Source of the DNA: Advenella sp. S44
Lineage (GTDB): Bacteria > Pseudomonadota > Gammaproteobacteria > Burkholderiales > Burkholderiaceae_B
Direction: 5' to 3'
Length of the DNA stretch: 64,000 nucleotides
Assembly: GCF_002810445.1 (NCBI RefSeq)
Contig: NZ_NEXS01000001.1
Coordinates: 62,001 to 126,000 of the forward strand
Shown: piece by piece, positions 56,107 through 64,000 of the stretch
Layout of the letters: each line of letters starts with the position of its first letter
Position numbering within the stretch: position 1 is the first letter of the stretch
The notes under the pieces: generated by a model
Told to the model about the DNA's origin: nothing
The model's database searches: none
The model's input: only the letters and a program-made list of their open reading frames with translations
Made by a program: the position numbers and the translations under genes

Positions 56107-56661
56107 TCAGAGGTATAAGTCTTGCAGGCAAGCAAACACAGGAAAATGGCGGTCTCTGTCCGACAGTATCATGTGCTCGCGCGGCACCTGCCAATTGATA
56201 TTCAGTTGCGGGTCATCGAAGGCCAGGCCGCGCTCGTAATCGGGTGCATAAGCGGCGTCGGTCTTATAGGTAAAAATCGCCTGCTCGCTTAGCACCGCAA
56301 ACCCATGTGCAAACCCGGCAGGGATAAACAAGGTCTGCTTGCGCGCTGCATCCAGTTCAATTTGCAATGTTTGTCCGAACGTGGTGCTGCTTTTGCGCAG
56401 GTCGACAATCACATCCAGCACACGCCCCACCACGACGCGCGCCAGTTTATTCTGGGCATAGGGTGGCAACTGATAATGCAGGCCCCGCACTACACCGTAG
56501 GACGACTGCGATTCGTTATCCTGAATAAAGCGCAACTCGCGTCCCAGCGCATCATCGAGCACCTGCTGGCGCCAGGCCTCCAGGAAATAACCGCGCTCGT
56601 CGTGATGCACCGTGGGGGTGATGAGCAGGACATCGGGAATAACCAGGCGTTCTGTTTTCAT
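56107..56661 (-). CDS. rfbC: dTDP-4-dehydrorhamnose 3,5-epimerase
   Basis: 184 residues, a cupin-fold epimerase. DNESQSSYGVVRGLHYQLPP holds the catalytic His, RVLDVIVDLRKSS and FIPAGFAHGFAVLSEQA follow, with the YKTDAAYAPDYERG segment near the end. Third step of dTDP-L-rhamnose synthesis. The ATG at 56661 is preferred to a TTG upstream. Divergent from rfbB; rfbA and rfbD are not in this window. Confidence 0.95.
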   Translation of the reverse strand: MKTERLVIPDVLLITPTVHHDERGYFLEAWRQQVLDDALGRELRFIQDNESQSSYGVVRGLHYQLPPYAQNKLARVVVGRVLDVIVDLRKSSTTFGQTLQIELDAARKQTLFIPAGFAHGFAVLSEQAIFTYKTDAAYAPDYERGLAFDDPQLNINWQVPREHMILSDRDRHFPVFACLQDLYL

Positions 56662-56805
56662 GCGAATCAGGGACAATCCCAATCTATTGCGTCAGCGCTG
56701 ATTATAGCGGATCGGTCACCTTGCCCATCCCTGGCGGGCTTCGCGGTTTACACCTGCCCTGTTATGATGAGTGATTGCAACTTTTATATTACGACCCCGA
56801 ACACA

Positions 56806-57894
56806 ATGGCATCTTTGCTTGTTACCGGAGGCGCCGGGTTTATCGGCGCCAACTTTGTTCATTACTGGCTCGGACAGCATCCAGACGACACGCTGGTAGT
56901 GCTGGATGCACTAACCTACGCGGGCAACCGCAGCAGTCTTGCCGGGCTGGAAGACCACGCCAATTTCACGTTTGTACACGGCAATATCTGCAATACGGAT
57001 ACCGTGATCGCCTTGCTGCAACAGCATCGCGTCGATACCATCGTGCATTTTGCCGCGGAAAGCCATGTGGACCGCTCAATCCAGGGGCCTGACACATTTA
57101 TCCGGACTAACATCACCGGCACCCACAGCTTGCTCAAGGCAGCGCGCCAGGTATGGATAGAGGCACCGGCGCTGCAACAAAAAGCGCCCCAGCCACACCG
57201 CTTTCATCACGTCAGTACCGACGAAGTTTTCGGCAGCCTGACACCTGATCAGCCAGCGTTTACCGAAGACACCCCGTATGCGCCGAACTCACCATATTCG
57301 GCCAGCAAAGCCGCTGCTGACCATCTGGTGCGCTCCTACCATCAAACTTACGGCCTGACCACCACCGTCAGTCGCTGCTCAAACAATTACGGACCCTACC
57401 ACTATCCGGAAAAGCTGATCCCGCTGACATTGACGAATATTCTGCACAATAAAGCCATTCCGGTTTTTGGCGATGGCCAGCAAATCCGCGACTGGCTTTA
57501 CGTACTGGACCATGTTCGCGCGATCGAGGCGATACTGACGCAAGGCAAGGCAGGCGAGACCTGGAATATCGGTGCCCGTTGCGAGATGACGAATCTACAA
57601 TTGATTCATAAACTGTGCCGGATCATGGACCACATGTTTGCCACGCGGCCGCAAGTACGCCAGCAATTTGCGCAGGCAACAGCGGCGCACGCGGGTCGCT
57701 CAGCTTCGCTCATTCGCTACGTGCAGGATCGGCCCGGCCATGATCGGCGCTACGCCATAGACTCCACAAAAATTGAACAGGAACTGGGCTTTGTCGCAGT
57801 CGAGCCGTTTGACGCAGGCATTGCCAAAACCGTCGACTGGTTCCTGGATAATGAACGATGGTGGCGTGCGGCCGTATCACCACCAACATCATAG
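56806..57894 (+). CDS. rfbB: dTDP-glucose 4,6-dehydratase
   Basis: 362 residues, extended SDR. NAD motif TGGAGFIGANFVHYWL at the start, STDEVFGSL, YSASKAAADH with the catalytic Tyr/Lys, NNYGPYHYPEKLIPL and the C-terminal RYAIDSTKIEQELGF. Converts dTDP-glucose to dTDP-4-keto-6-deoxyglucose, ahead of RfbC. In-frame ATGs at 56764 and 56767 would add about 14 residues; 56806 matches the family start. Confidence 0.95.
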   Translation: MASLLVTGGAGFIGANFVHYWLGQHPDDTLVVLDALTYAGNRSSLAGLEDHANFTFVHGNICNTDTVIALLQQHRVDTIVHFAAESHVDRSIQGPDTFIRTNITGTHSLLKAARQVWIEAPALQQKAPQPHRFHHVSTDEVFGSLTPDQPAFTEDTPYAPNSPYSASKAAADHLVRSYHQTYGLTTTVSRCSNNYGPYHYPEKLIPLTLTNILHNKAIPVFGDGQQIRDWLYVLDHVRAIEAILTQGKAGETWNIGARCEMTNLQLIHKLCRIMDHMFATRPQVRQQFAQATAAHAGRSASLIRYVQDRPGHDRRYAIDSTKIEQELGFVAVEPFDAGIAKTVDWFLDNERWWRAAVSPPTS

Positions 57895-58050
57895 CCACGC
57901 GTCTTGCGGTACCTGCTGCGCCTTTGATGCGGCAAGGAGCAGCCACTGATGCTTGTTGAAGCGTCAGCACCGCCTCGCAACTATCTGGCCCATGGCCGCG
58001 GATTTGTATTACTATATCGGGAATGGTTTTTCATAGTCAGGGGAAATGAG

Positions 58051-58317
58051 ATGAAAGTGCTGATCACGTATGACCGTCGTCTGCTGGGTACCCGATTTAC
58101 CAAGTTAAAACAGCGGATAGACGAACACTTCCCCAGCCGCTGGCACTGCTTTGATTCAAGCTATATTGTGTCGACCGATTTGGGTGTTACACAGGTACGC
58201 GAGCTTTTGCTGCCTGCCCTTGATACCAACGACAGTCTCCTGGTGATCGAACTGGGAAATAAATGGGCTGGGATCGGTCTTTCGGAAAAGAACCGAAGCT
58301 GGCTTGATCTGGACTGA
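58051..58317 (+). CDS. Orphan Cas2-like ('SinR-family') small protein
   Basis: 88 residues. It opens MKVLITYD, then WHCFDSSYIVSTD, VRELLLPALDTNDSLLVIEL and WAGIGLSEKNRSWL. This pattern is that of proteins catalogued as SinR family, whose ferredoxin-like fold resembles Cas2 and VapD. AGGGG seven bases before the ATG. No CRISPR repeats or other cas genes are in the window, so a role in spacer capture is unlikely; a nuclease or toxin-like function is only a guess. Lies alone between rfbB and dsbD. Confidence 0.72.
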   Translation: MKVLITYDRRLLGTRFTKLKQRIDEHFPSRWHCFDSSYIVSTDLGVTQVRELLLPALDTNDSLLVIELGNKWAGIGLSEKNRSWLDLD

Positions 58318-58505
58318 ACCCTCTTCTCTTGCTGCATCCACATCCGGTGTGCTGCCACACCCGGAGAGCAATACCATTCGCGTCTTCTCCTGCGATCTGT
58401 CTCTTGCCAGGATATGTCCCCTGTTTATCGAAAGCACACACTGCACGCATGGCCGCAGACGGCAACAGCAGGCTTGAATGCCTGGCTCCCAGTGGCGCCT
58501 TGTCG

Positions 58506-60566
58506 TTAGCGCAGCGCCAGTTGTAATTTTTCCATAAACTTGTCCGCTTTTTGGAAACCGACCACGCGATTGTCCGTCATTTCCTGACCGTTGCGATCAA
58601 AGAAAATAATGCCCGGCGGGCCGAACAGGCGAAAACGCTTGAGCAGCTCGCGATCCTGTTCATTGTTGGCGGTGACGTCAGCCTGTAATACCAGCATGGA
58701 ATTTATGGCCCCGGCTACCCGGCCATCGGAAAAGGTAAACTTTTCCATCTCGTGGCAGGAGATGCACCAGTCGGCGTAGAAGTCCAGCATGACCGGTTTG
58801 CCAGCTGCGGCGATGCGCGCCTCAAGCTCGTCCAGTGATCGCACCCTTTCGAACCGGACTTTGGCAACGGTGCTCTGCTGCACCGCACCGTTTACCTGCG
58901 CAATCCCTTTGAGCGGGGACAGCGGATCCCGGCTGCCGGTTGCCAGGCCCACCAGCAACAGCAATGCCCACGCAGCGGCCAATAAGCCAAGCGCGCGCAA
59001 CATAAGCCGCCACGGGCCGGCGCTGGAGACAGGACCTGTGTCACTGCGGAAAGCGCCCAGCAATACCGCCAGGCACATACTCAGAAAGGCCCATCCCAAC
59101 ATTTGCGCCCATAAAGGCAACACGGGCATCATCATCCACAACGCCGTAGCCAACAGCAGCAAACCGCAGAAATACTTGATGGCTTCCATCCAGGGCCCGG
59201 CCTTGGGCATAAGCGCGCCCGATGTCGCACCAAGGATCAGCAACGACGCACCCTGCCCCCAGGCCAGCACAAACAGGGCCAGGCCGCCCAGCAGCAAATT
59301 GCCGGTTTGAGAAATAAACAGCAGGATACCGGCCAGCGGCGCAGCAACGCAGGGGCCGCAAATAAGCGCCGACAACATGCCCATGCCGAATGCGCCGCCG
59401 TATCGCCCGCCGGGCATGCGCGACACTTTGTTATTCAATGATGTTTGCAGCGAGACCGGCATCTGTATGGTAAAGGCGCCGAACATGCCAATAGCCAGAA
59501 CGATAAGCACCAGCGAGAAAGCGGAGAGCACCCACGGGTTTTGTATCCAGGCGGCCAGCACGGAACCGACTGACGCTGCCGCAATGCCCAGCATGGTGTA
59601 CACCACGGCAGTGCCCAGCACATACATCAAGGTCAGTGCGAAGCCGCGTCCTTTGGAGGGAGCACCGCCACGCGCCTTCTGATCTCCCACGATGACTGAC
59701 AACAAAATAGGCAGCATGGGCAGTACGCAAGGCGTAAACGAGAGCACCACGCCCAGGGCGAAACAGATCAGAAGAATACGCGCCAGCCCGGCCTCTGATA
59801 GCCATTGGGCGATGGTGGTATCGCCGGCATCGAACAGCGAGGCGGTGCCGGACTTGGCTGAAGCGGCCGCCGAAGCAGAAGCGTCACCGGTAGGCTGCTG
59901 GCCGGCCTGATCTGCAGCTTTGCCGGCGCCATCCTGGCCGGCAACGGCATCGGTGACATCGGCTGCGTTTGAAGACGCCTGCCCCTGCACCGTGTCAGAT
60001 GCTTTATTGTCGGAAAGTGGCGTGCTAACCGTGCCAACCGGCGCAGCCCCGTTTTTGATGCCACTGGTGCCGCCCACAATGCTCAGTCCGCCGCCCGGCG
60101 CAGGCTCCAGCGCGATATCATAAGTTATGGGGGGATAGCACAGACCGGCATCGGCGCATCCCTGCCCCACCACCTGCAGCGTGAAGGGCTCGGTCTGCTT
60201 CAATAGCGGCAAGCGGATGCTGACCTGATCGTGGAACACTTCCATGTCCTTGTCGAAGGTCGGATCGTGCTTGACCTCGCCCTTCGGAAACACCGGTGTC
60301 CCCAGCAGCGCAGCGGCTTGGGTGCCGGCGGCATCGTCTTTGATATGGAATTCAAAGCGCTCACGATACATGTAGTATTTGGGCGCAATGCGATAATCAA
60401 TCCGCAATTCGGACGGGGCCTGCATTTGCGCAGAAAAAACAAAAGCCTGCTCTGGATCCAGAAACTCTTCTTCTGCATGTACAGTAGGGCCGGCCACCAG
60501 CAACAACATGGCCATAAGCCCCAACAGCCACATAATGCGGCCCTTCAAATCCGACAACGTGAACAC
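58506..60566 (-). CDS. dsbD: Thiol:disulfide interchange protein DsbD
   Basis: 686 residues. Signal peptide (to ~31), periplasmic alpha domain with Cys pair in QGCADAGLCYPP, a linker rich in Ala/Gly/Asp (~185-240), eight membrane helices with the redox cysteines in LSFTPCVLPMLPIL and ICGPCVAAPLAG, and a C-terminal thioredoxin domain with ADWCISCHEME. It passes reducing power from cytoplasmic thioredoxin to periplasmic thiol proteins, which supports cytochrome c maturation. The GTG at 60566 with GAGAGG is taken; an ATG at 60533 is the alternative. Ten bases after cutA. Confidence 0.96.
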   Translation of the reverse strand: MFTLSDLKGRIMWLLGLMAMLLLVAGPTVHAEEEFLDPEQAFVFSAQMQAPSELRIDYRIAPKYYMYRERFEFHIKDDAAGTQAAALLGTPVFPKGEVKHDPTFDKDMEVFHDQVSIRLPLLKQTEPFTLQVVGQGCADAGLCYPPITYDIALEPAPGGGLSIVGGTSGIKNGAAPVGTVSTPLSDNKASDTVQGQASSNAADVTDAVAGQDGAGKAADQAGQQPTGDASASAAASAKSGTASLFDAGDTTIAQWLSEAGLARILLICFALGVVLSFTPCVLPMLPILLSVIVGDQKARGGAPSKGRGFALTLMYVLGTAVVYTMLGIAAASVGSVLAAWIQNPWVLSAFSLVLIVLAIGMFGAFTIQMPVSLQTSLNNKVSRMPGGRYGGAFGMGMLSALICGPCVAAPLAGILLFISQTGNLLLGGLALFVLAWGQGASLLILGATSGALMPKAGPWMEAIKYFCGLLLLATALWMMMPVLPLWAQMLGWAFLSMCLAVLLGAFRSDTGPVSSAGPWRLMLRALGLLAAAWALLLLVGLATGSRDPLSPLKGIAQVNGAVQQSTVAKVRFERVRSLDELEARIAAAGKPVMLDFYADWCISCHEMEKFTFSDGRVAGAINSMLVLQADVTANNEQDRELLKRFRLFGPPGIIFFDRNGQEMTDNRVVGFQKADKFMEKLQLALR

Positions 60567-60575
60567 GCGACCTCT

Positions 60576-60899
60576 CTACACCGATGTTTGTGCCCGCACC
60601 CAATCCAGATACGGCACGTGCCCGCCTAGGACGGGCAGGATAATAATTTCAGGAACATCGTAAGGATGCAATTGCACAATCCGCTCCTGACAGCGCACAC
60701 TGGCCTGACTGGAGGTCTTGATGGTAAGGGTAATTTCCTCTGTCCCTTCGACGTTCTCTTCCCACAAATAAATAGACAGACTGGCCGGACTTAAGTTCAC
60801 ACAAGCTGCCAGATGTTCTTCTACCAGCACATGCGCGATACGTTTTGCCAGCAGCGTATCGGGGACGGTGGTGTACATGACCACGCATTCAGTTGTCAT
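60576..60899 (-). CDS. cutA: Divalent-cation tolerance protein CutA
   Basis: 107 residues, full length. Trimeric PII-like fold. VVMYTTVPDTLLAKRIAHVL, LAACVNLSPAS, IYLWEENVEGTEEITLTIKT and LHPYDVPEIIILPV are family motifs. Implicated in metal tolerance; its biochemical role is unsettled. AGGAG before the ATG. cutA-dsbD is a conserved pair in Proteobacteria, so the two are probably co-transcribed. Confidence 0.96.
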   Translation of the reverse strand: MTTECVVMYTTVPDTLLAKRIAHVLVEEHLAACVNLSPASLSIYLWEENVEGTEEITLTIKTSSQASVRCQERIVQLHPYDVPEIIILPVLGGHVPYLDWVRAQTSV

Positions 60900-60925
60900 T
60901 GGAAGCTCTCCTGGGTAGGGTGAAA

Positions 60926-62170
60926 TTACTCCAGTTCCATCCCCTTGCGTTCGGGAATCAGGAACAGGGTCGCGATAATATCCAGTATATACAAGGACGC
61001 CAGTAACGCCAGGGCCACTTCAAAGGAGTACGCTGCCGCCAGCGCGCCGACCACGACCGGTCCGAAGCCGCCAATAGCCCGGCCGATATTGAACAGCACA
61101 TTCTGTGCGGTGGCCCGGGCTGCCCGGGGGTACAGCTCGGAAATCAATGCCCCATAACCGCCAATCATACCATTGACAAAAACGCCCATCAGCGCGCCGC
61201 CCCACAACAACGCGGTCGGCGTCGTGAGTTGGGAATAGACGTAAACCATAATGACGGCGCCCGCCTGATAGAGCAGAAAACTCGGGCGGCGACCAATGCG
61301 GTCGGCCAGTTGTCCGAACAGCCAAATGCCCAGGCTCATGCCCAATACGGTCATTGCTGTCCAGCTGGCTGATTTGGTGAGCGAGTATCCGAACTGCGTG
61401 GACAGGTATGAAGGCATCCAGATCATCAGGCCGTAATAACCAAAATTCTGTACAGAACACAGGATGATCACCCCGATGCTGCGTCTTACGGTTTCCACGT
61501 CTGCCACCAGCAATCGCAATGGCGCAAGCGAAAATGAACGTGCAACCGGGGCAGATTTGACAAAGTGTTCAGGCTCTCCGATGTATGCGCGCACAAAAAA
61601 CGAGACAATGGCCGGCAGCACCCCCACGGCAAACATACCGCGCCAACCGATAATGGGTAGCAATAGCGGCGTGAGCAACGCAGCGGCCAGTACACCGGCC
61701 TGCCAGCCCAGGCCGACATATGACGACACACGGGCGCGCTGCGAAGGACGACAGGCTTCGGTTGCCAGCGCCATGCCGATACCGAACTCCCCTCCCAGGC
61801 CCAGCCCGGCGACGGTGCGATAGACCAGCAGATCCCAGTAGCCCTGCGCCAGGGCGCACATGCCCGTAAAGACGGCAAATAGCAGAATCGTCCAGGTCAG
61901 AACCCGGACGCGCCCGTAAATGTCGCTAAGCAGGCCAAAGCCCACGCCACCGACCACGGCTCCAACCAACGTCCAGGTGACCAACGAACCGGCTTCGGTA
62001 CTGGTCAGGCCCAGGCCCGCACTGACCGCAGACAGGATAAAACCCAGAATCAGCAGGTCGAATCCATCCAGCGCATAACCGATGGATGAAGCCCAGATGG
62101 CTTTTCTGGCATTTTTTTGATAGTCACGTTCTGCGGGCGCAGCAAGACCTGACACAGACGAAGCACGCAT
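60926..62170 (-). CDS. MFS transporter (metabolite:proton symporter type)
   Basis: 414 residues, 12 membrane segments. DGFDLLILGFILSAV in helix 1 with the aromatic-acid/sugar symporter Asp, GLLSDIYGRVRVL in loop 2-3, GLGLGGEFGIGMALATEA in helix 4, and GQLADRIGRRPSFL in loop 8-9. These place it with the AAHS/ShiA/sialate group that imports organic acids. AGGA before the ATG. 26 bp upstream of cutA on the same strand and possibly co-transcribed. Substrate unknown. Confidence 0.92.
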   Translation of the reverse strand: MRASSVSGLAAPAERDYQKNARKAIWASSIGYALDGFDLLILGFILSAVSAGLGLTSTEAGSLVTWTLVGAVVGGVGFGLLSDIYGRVRVLTWTILLFAVFTGMCALAQGYWDLLVYRTVAGLGLGGEFGIGMALATEACRPSQRARVSSYVGLGWQAGVLAAALLTPLLLPIIGWRGMFAVGVLPAIVSFFVRAYIGEPEHFVKSAPVARSFSLAPLRLLVADVETVRRSIGVIILCSVQNFGYYGLMIWMPSYLSTQFGYSLTKSASWTAMTVLGMSLGIWLFGQLADRIGRRPSFLLYQAGAVIMVYVYSQLTTPTALLWGGALMGVFVNGMIGGYGALISELYPRAARATAQNVLFNIGRAIGGFGPVVVGALAAAYSFEVALALLASLYILDIIATLFLIPERKGMELE

Positions 62171-62592
62171 TGTTCGTTCCTGTTGGGGGGAAAGAAAAGG
62201 GGGGGAATTTTGCAGGCCTTATTGTAGCGCGGCGGCGACTGCCATGAATCTGAAAAAATCACTTAAGCGGAAAAGAGCGCAGTTCAGAGCGAAAAGTACT
62301 GTCTTTTTAGAACGGTATTTTTTTAGTCCCAGGCGGTTTTGGATTCGGCCAGCTATCAAAGGCCCATTCCACGGTACACCACGTTTGTTGCGAAAGTGTC
62401 CGGCTGATTACGCGCCGCTTCGGTGCCTACTAGGAAAGGGACCGACTGCGCCACGATTTGGCGCCTATTGTTTCCGGGACTGACTGGGCCCCTTTTTTAA
62501 ACTTATTGCGCAAGATCGTGTTCGATCAGCATTCTGACATACCGGGTATACGGAATACCTTTGCCTGGCACAGGTGACGGCAGGACAAAACG
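62171..62592. other. Gene-free region between rplQ and MFS
   Basis: No supported gene. It contains a GCGCCA / TGGCGC hairpin near 62440-62465 and a T-run after GGGCCCC near 62500 that I could not fold into a clear terminator. The open frame 62244-62483 (+) is Arg-rich without family likeness. Confidence 0.4.
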
Positions 62593-62624
62593 CAAAAAAG
62601 CATCTGCCGAAACAGATGCCTTTT
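62593..62624 (-). terminator. Terminator of the ribosomal alpha operon
   Basis: On the minus strand GCATCTG-TTTCGG-CAGATGC followed by TTTTTT, 90 bp after the rplQ stop. A T-run on the other side makes it bidirectional. Confidence 0.9.
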
Positions 62625-62713
62625 TGCTACCGGTGATGCAAGACCCCCGGCAAAGGAATACTACGACGCCCGCCGGTGCATGCACACCGACTGTCGACGA
62701 TGGAATTTACGCC

Positions 62714-63103
62714 TTACTCGGCGTCAACCACTTCGTCGGCAACTTCAGGACGGTCAACCAGTTCCATAAATGCCATTGGCGCATTGTCGCCCTGACGGAA
62801 ACCCATTTTCAGAACGCGGGTGTAACCACCGTTACGCTCTTTATAGCGAGGACCGATTTCGGCAAACAGTTTAACCACAGCATCGCGGTCGCGCAGACGG
62901 GCGAATGCCAGGCGTTTGTTGGCCAGGGTCGGCTCTTTGGCCAAGGTGATAAGGGGCTCGATGACACGGCGCAGCTCTTTGGCTTTAGGCAATGTCGTTT
63001 TGATCGCTTCGTGCTGAATCAGAGAGACAGACATGTTGCGGAACATCGCCAGGCGATGGCTGCTGGTACGGTTCAGCTTACGTAGACCACTACGGTGACG
63101 CAT
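62714..63103 (-). CDS. rplQ: 50S ribosomal protein L17
   Basis: 129 residues. [20 protein letters not shown] at the N-terminus is the family signature, followed by [20 protein letters not shown]. The acidic C-terminal tail ([14 protein letters not shown]) is common in Burkholderiales. AAGGAA before the ATG. Last gene of the alpha operon, after rpoA; the 259-bp gap to rpoA is unusually long for this pair and has a stem-loop. Confidence 0.98.
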   Translation of the reverse strand: MRHRSGLRKLNRTSSHRLAMFRNMSVSLIQHEAIKTTLPKAKELRRVIEPLITLAKEPTLANKRLAFARLRDRDAVVKLFAEIGPRYKERNGGYTRVLKMGFRQGDNAPMAFMELVDRPEVADEVVDAE

Positions 63104-63257
63104 GATAATTTCCTTTGAATCTAAGTTAAAGACGGCTTATGCCATCTGTTTGACCGGTTCTTCTATCCTGCCATGACAGTTGTCATAACTGGCGGTCCGG
63201 TTGGTATAGGAACAGAATCGGAATACCCTATTTGAAATAGGATAAACCCGAAACCAT

Positions 63258-63287
63258 CCGGTTCTTTTGGTCCCTTGCAGGAACCGG
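63258..63287. other. Stem-loop in the rpoA-rplQ gap
   Basis: CCGGTTC-N16-GAACCGG, 75 bp after the rpoA stop, without a T-run. Could be a processing site, an attenuator or a protein-binding site tuning L17 against RpoA. Confidence 0.45.
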
Positions 63288-63362
63288 CAATTTTACAGCA
63301 AATACAAACTCAAGCTCATGTTGGCGGCAGCGTTTGAGATCTGCCGCCAACAGTATTGAACC

Positions 63363-64000
63363 TTAAGGACGCTCAAGTCCCAGTGGCGGCCAGCTTTCCA
63401 GCTTCATGCCCAGAGTCAAGCCGCGTGCAGCCAGTACTTCCTTGATTTCATTCAAGGATTTACGGCCCAGGTTAGGTGTTTTGAGCAGCTCGTTTTCTGT
63501 ACGCTGGATCAAATCACCAATGTAATAGATATTTTCTGCCTTGAGGCAGTTGGCCGAGCGAACGGTCAGTTCGAGATCGTCAACAGGACGCAGCAGGACA
63601 GGGTCGATTTGCGGTACGCCGCGCACCGGTGTTTCAAACGTATCGCTGGCGCCTTCCAGTGCAGCAAAGACGGAAATCTGGTCCATCAGGATGCGGGCAG
63701 ACTGACGCACGGCTTCTTCAGGAGAAATCACGCCGTTGGTTTCGATATCCAGAATCAGCTTGTCCAGGTCGGTACGCTGTTCAACACGGGCGCTTTCGAC
63801 AGCGTAGCTGACGCGGCGGACCGGGCTGAAAGACGCATCCATCTGGATACGGCCGATGGTGTGTGAACGCTCATCGCTCAGTGCGCGCATATTGCCGGCG
63901 ACATACCCACGACCCTGCTCGATCTTGATTTGCATCTCAAGCTTGCCGTTATCTGTCAGCGTGGCAATCACGTGATTCGGATTGATGATTTCTACGTCAT
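63363..64000 (-). CDS. rpoA: RNA polymerase alpha subunit, C-terminal part (cut by window edge)
   Basis: The last ~212 residues are present; the N-terminus is beyond the right edge. The end of the assembly domain ([28 protein letters not shown]) is followed by the linker and the C-terminal DNA/activator-binding domain with [20 protein letters not shown] and [20 protein letters not shown]. Part of the ribosomal alpha operon with rplQ. Confidence 0.98.
   Translation of the reverse strand, partial: DVEIINPNHVIATLTDNGKLEMQIKIEQGRGYVAGNMRALSDERSHTIGRIQMDASFSPVRRVSYAVESARVEQRTDLDKLILDIETNGVISPEEAVRQSARILMDQISVFAALEGASDTFETPVRGVPQIDPVLLRPVDDLELTVRSANCLKAENIYYIGDLIQRTENELLKTPNLGRKSLNEIKEVLAARGLTLGMKLESWPPLGLERP

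Noticed and set aside
56305-56805. Long upstream extension of the rfbB frame
   Set aside because: Overlaps rfbC on the opposite strand, and the rfbB family start falls at 56806.
62244-62483. 79-codon + frame between the MFS gene and rplQ
   Set aside because: Arg/Pro-rich translation without ribosome site or homology signal.

Overview
The window looks like a chromosome segment of a betaproteobacterium of the Burkholderiales, most likely the family Alcaligenaceae (Bordetella / Achromobacter / Advenella / Pusillimonas relatives). The case rests on five tripartite-tricarboxylate 'Bug' periplasmic receptors, a system II (ResB/CcsA) cytochrome c maturation pair beside a cytochrome c4 gene, the conserved order engB - c4 - resB - ccsA - lysA - lptM - cyaY - mrcA - aroK - aroB - dgt, and an EngB that resembles Bordetella EngB throughout. 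The genus is inference. I saw no rRNA, tRNA, CRISPR array or intact insertion sequence.

Layout. (1) 1-4.5 kb: a cut-off MocR-type regulator divergent from a DMT exporter; a PadR regulator and siderophore-interacting reductase resembling E. coli YqjI/YqjH, with a perfect 20-bp palindrome; a small TPR-like protein; Mn/Fe superoxide dismutase. (2) 4.5-32.4 kb: a patchwork of carboxylic-acid catabolic cassettes, each with its own Bug receptor and regulator. A: double-hotdog thioesterase, Bug, acyl-CoA ligase, DECR-like reductase, divergent LysR. B: GntR, Bug, ThDP enzyme, GMC oxidoreductase, AhpD-like protein, second Bug, LigJ-like hydratase, then IclR. C: Bug, double cupin, HpaI-type aldolase, Lrp/AsnC, zinc alcohol dehydrogenase. 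D: two acyl-CoA dehydrogenases and an enoyl-CoA hydratase divergent from a class III CoA-transferase, Bug and TetR. No TctA/TctB membrane subunits are present, so the receptors must borrow them from elsewhere or act otherwise. This region also holds decayed regulators (two LysR remnants) and other gene debris.

(3) 32.4-64 kb: ordinary core chromosome: ssb, an MFS transporter, uvrA, an acyl-CoA synthetase, an unusual receiver-AraC regulator, dgt-aroB-aroK, mrcA, cyaY, lptM, lysA, ccsA-resB-cytochrome c4, engB, hemB, galU, rfbC/rfbB, a Cas2-like orphan small protein, dsbD-cutA, an MFS transporter, and the 3' end of the ribosomal alpha operon (rpoA, rplQ). A 35-bp near-perfect palindrome lies at the seam between regions 2 and 3 (32567-32601).

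The least explained parts are a gene-free, strongly structured stretch at 48.4-48.8 kb with two + strand intrinsic terminators and a diverged internal repeat (small-RNA candidate), the receiver domain whose phospho-acceptor Asp is Glu, and the operator-like palindromes attached to the catabolic cassettes.
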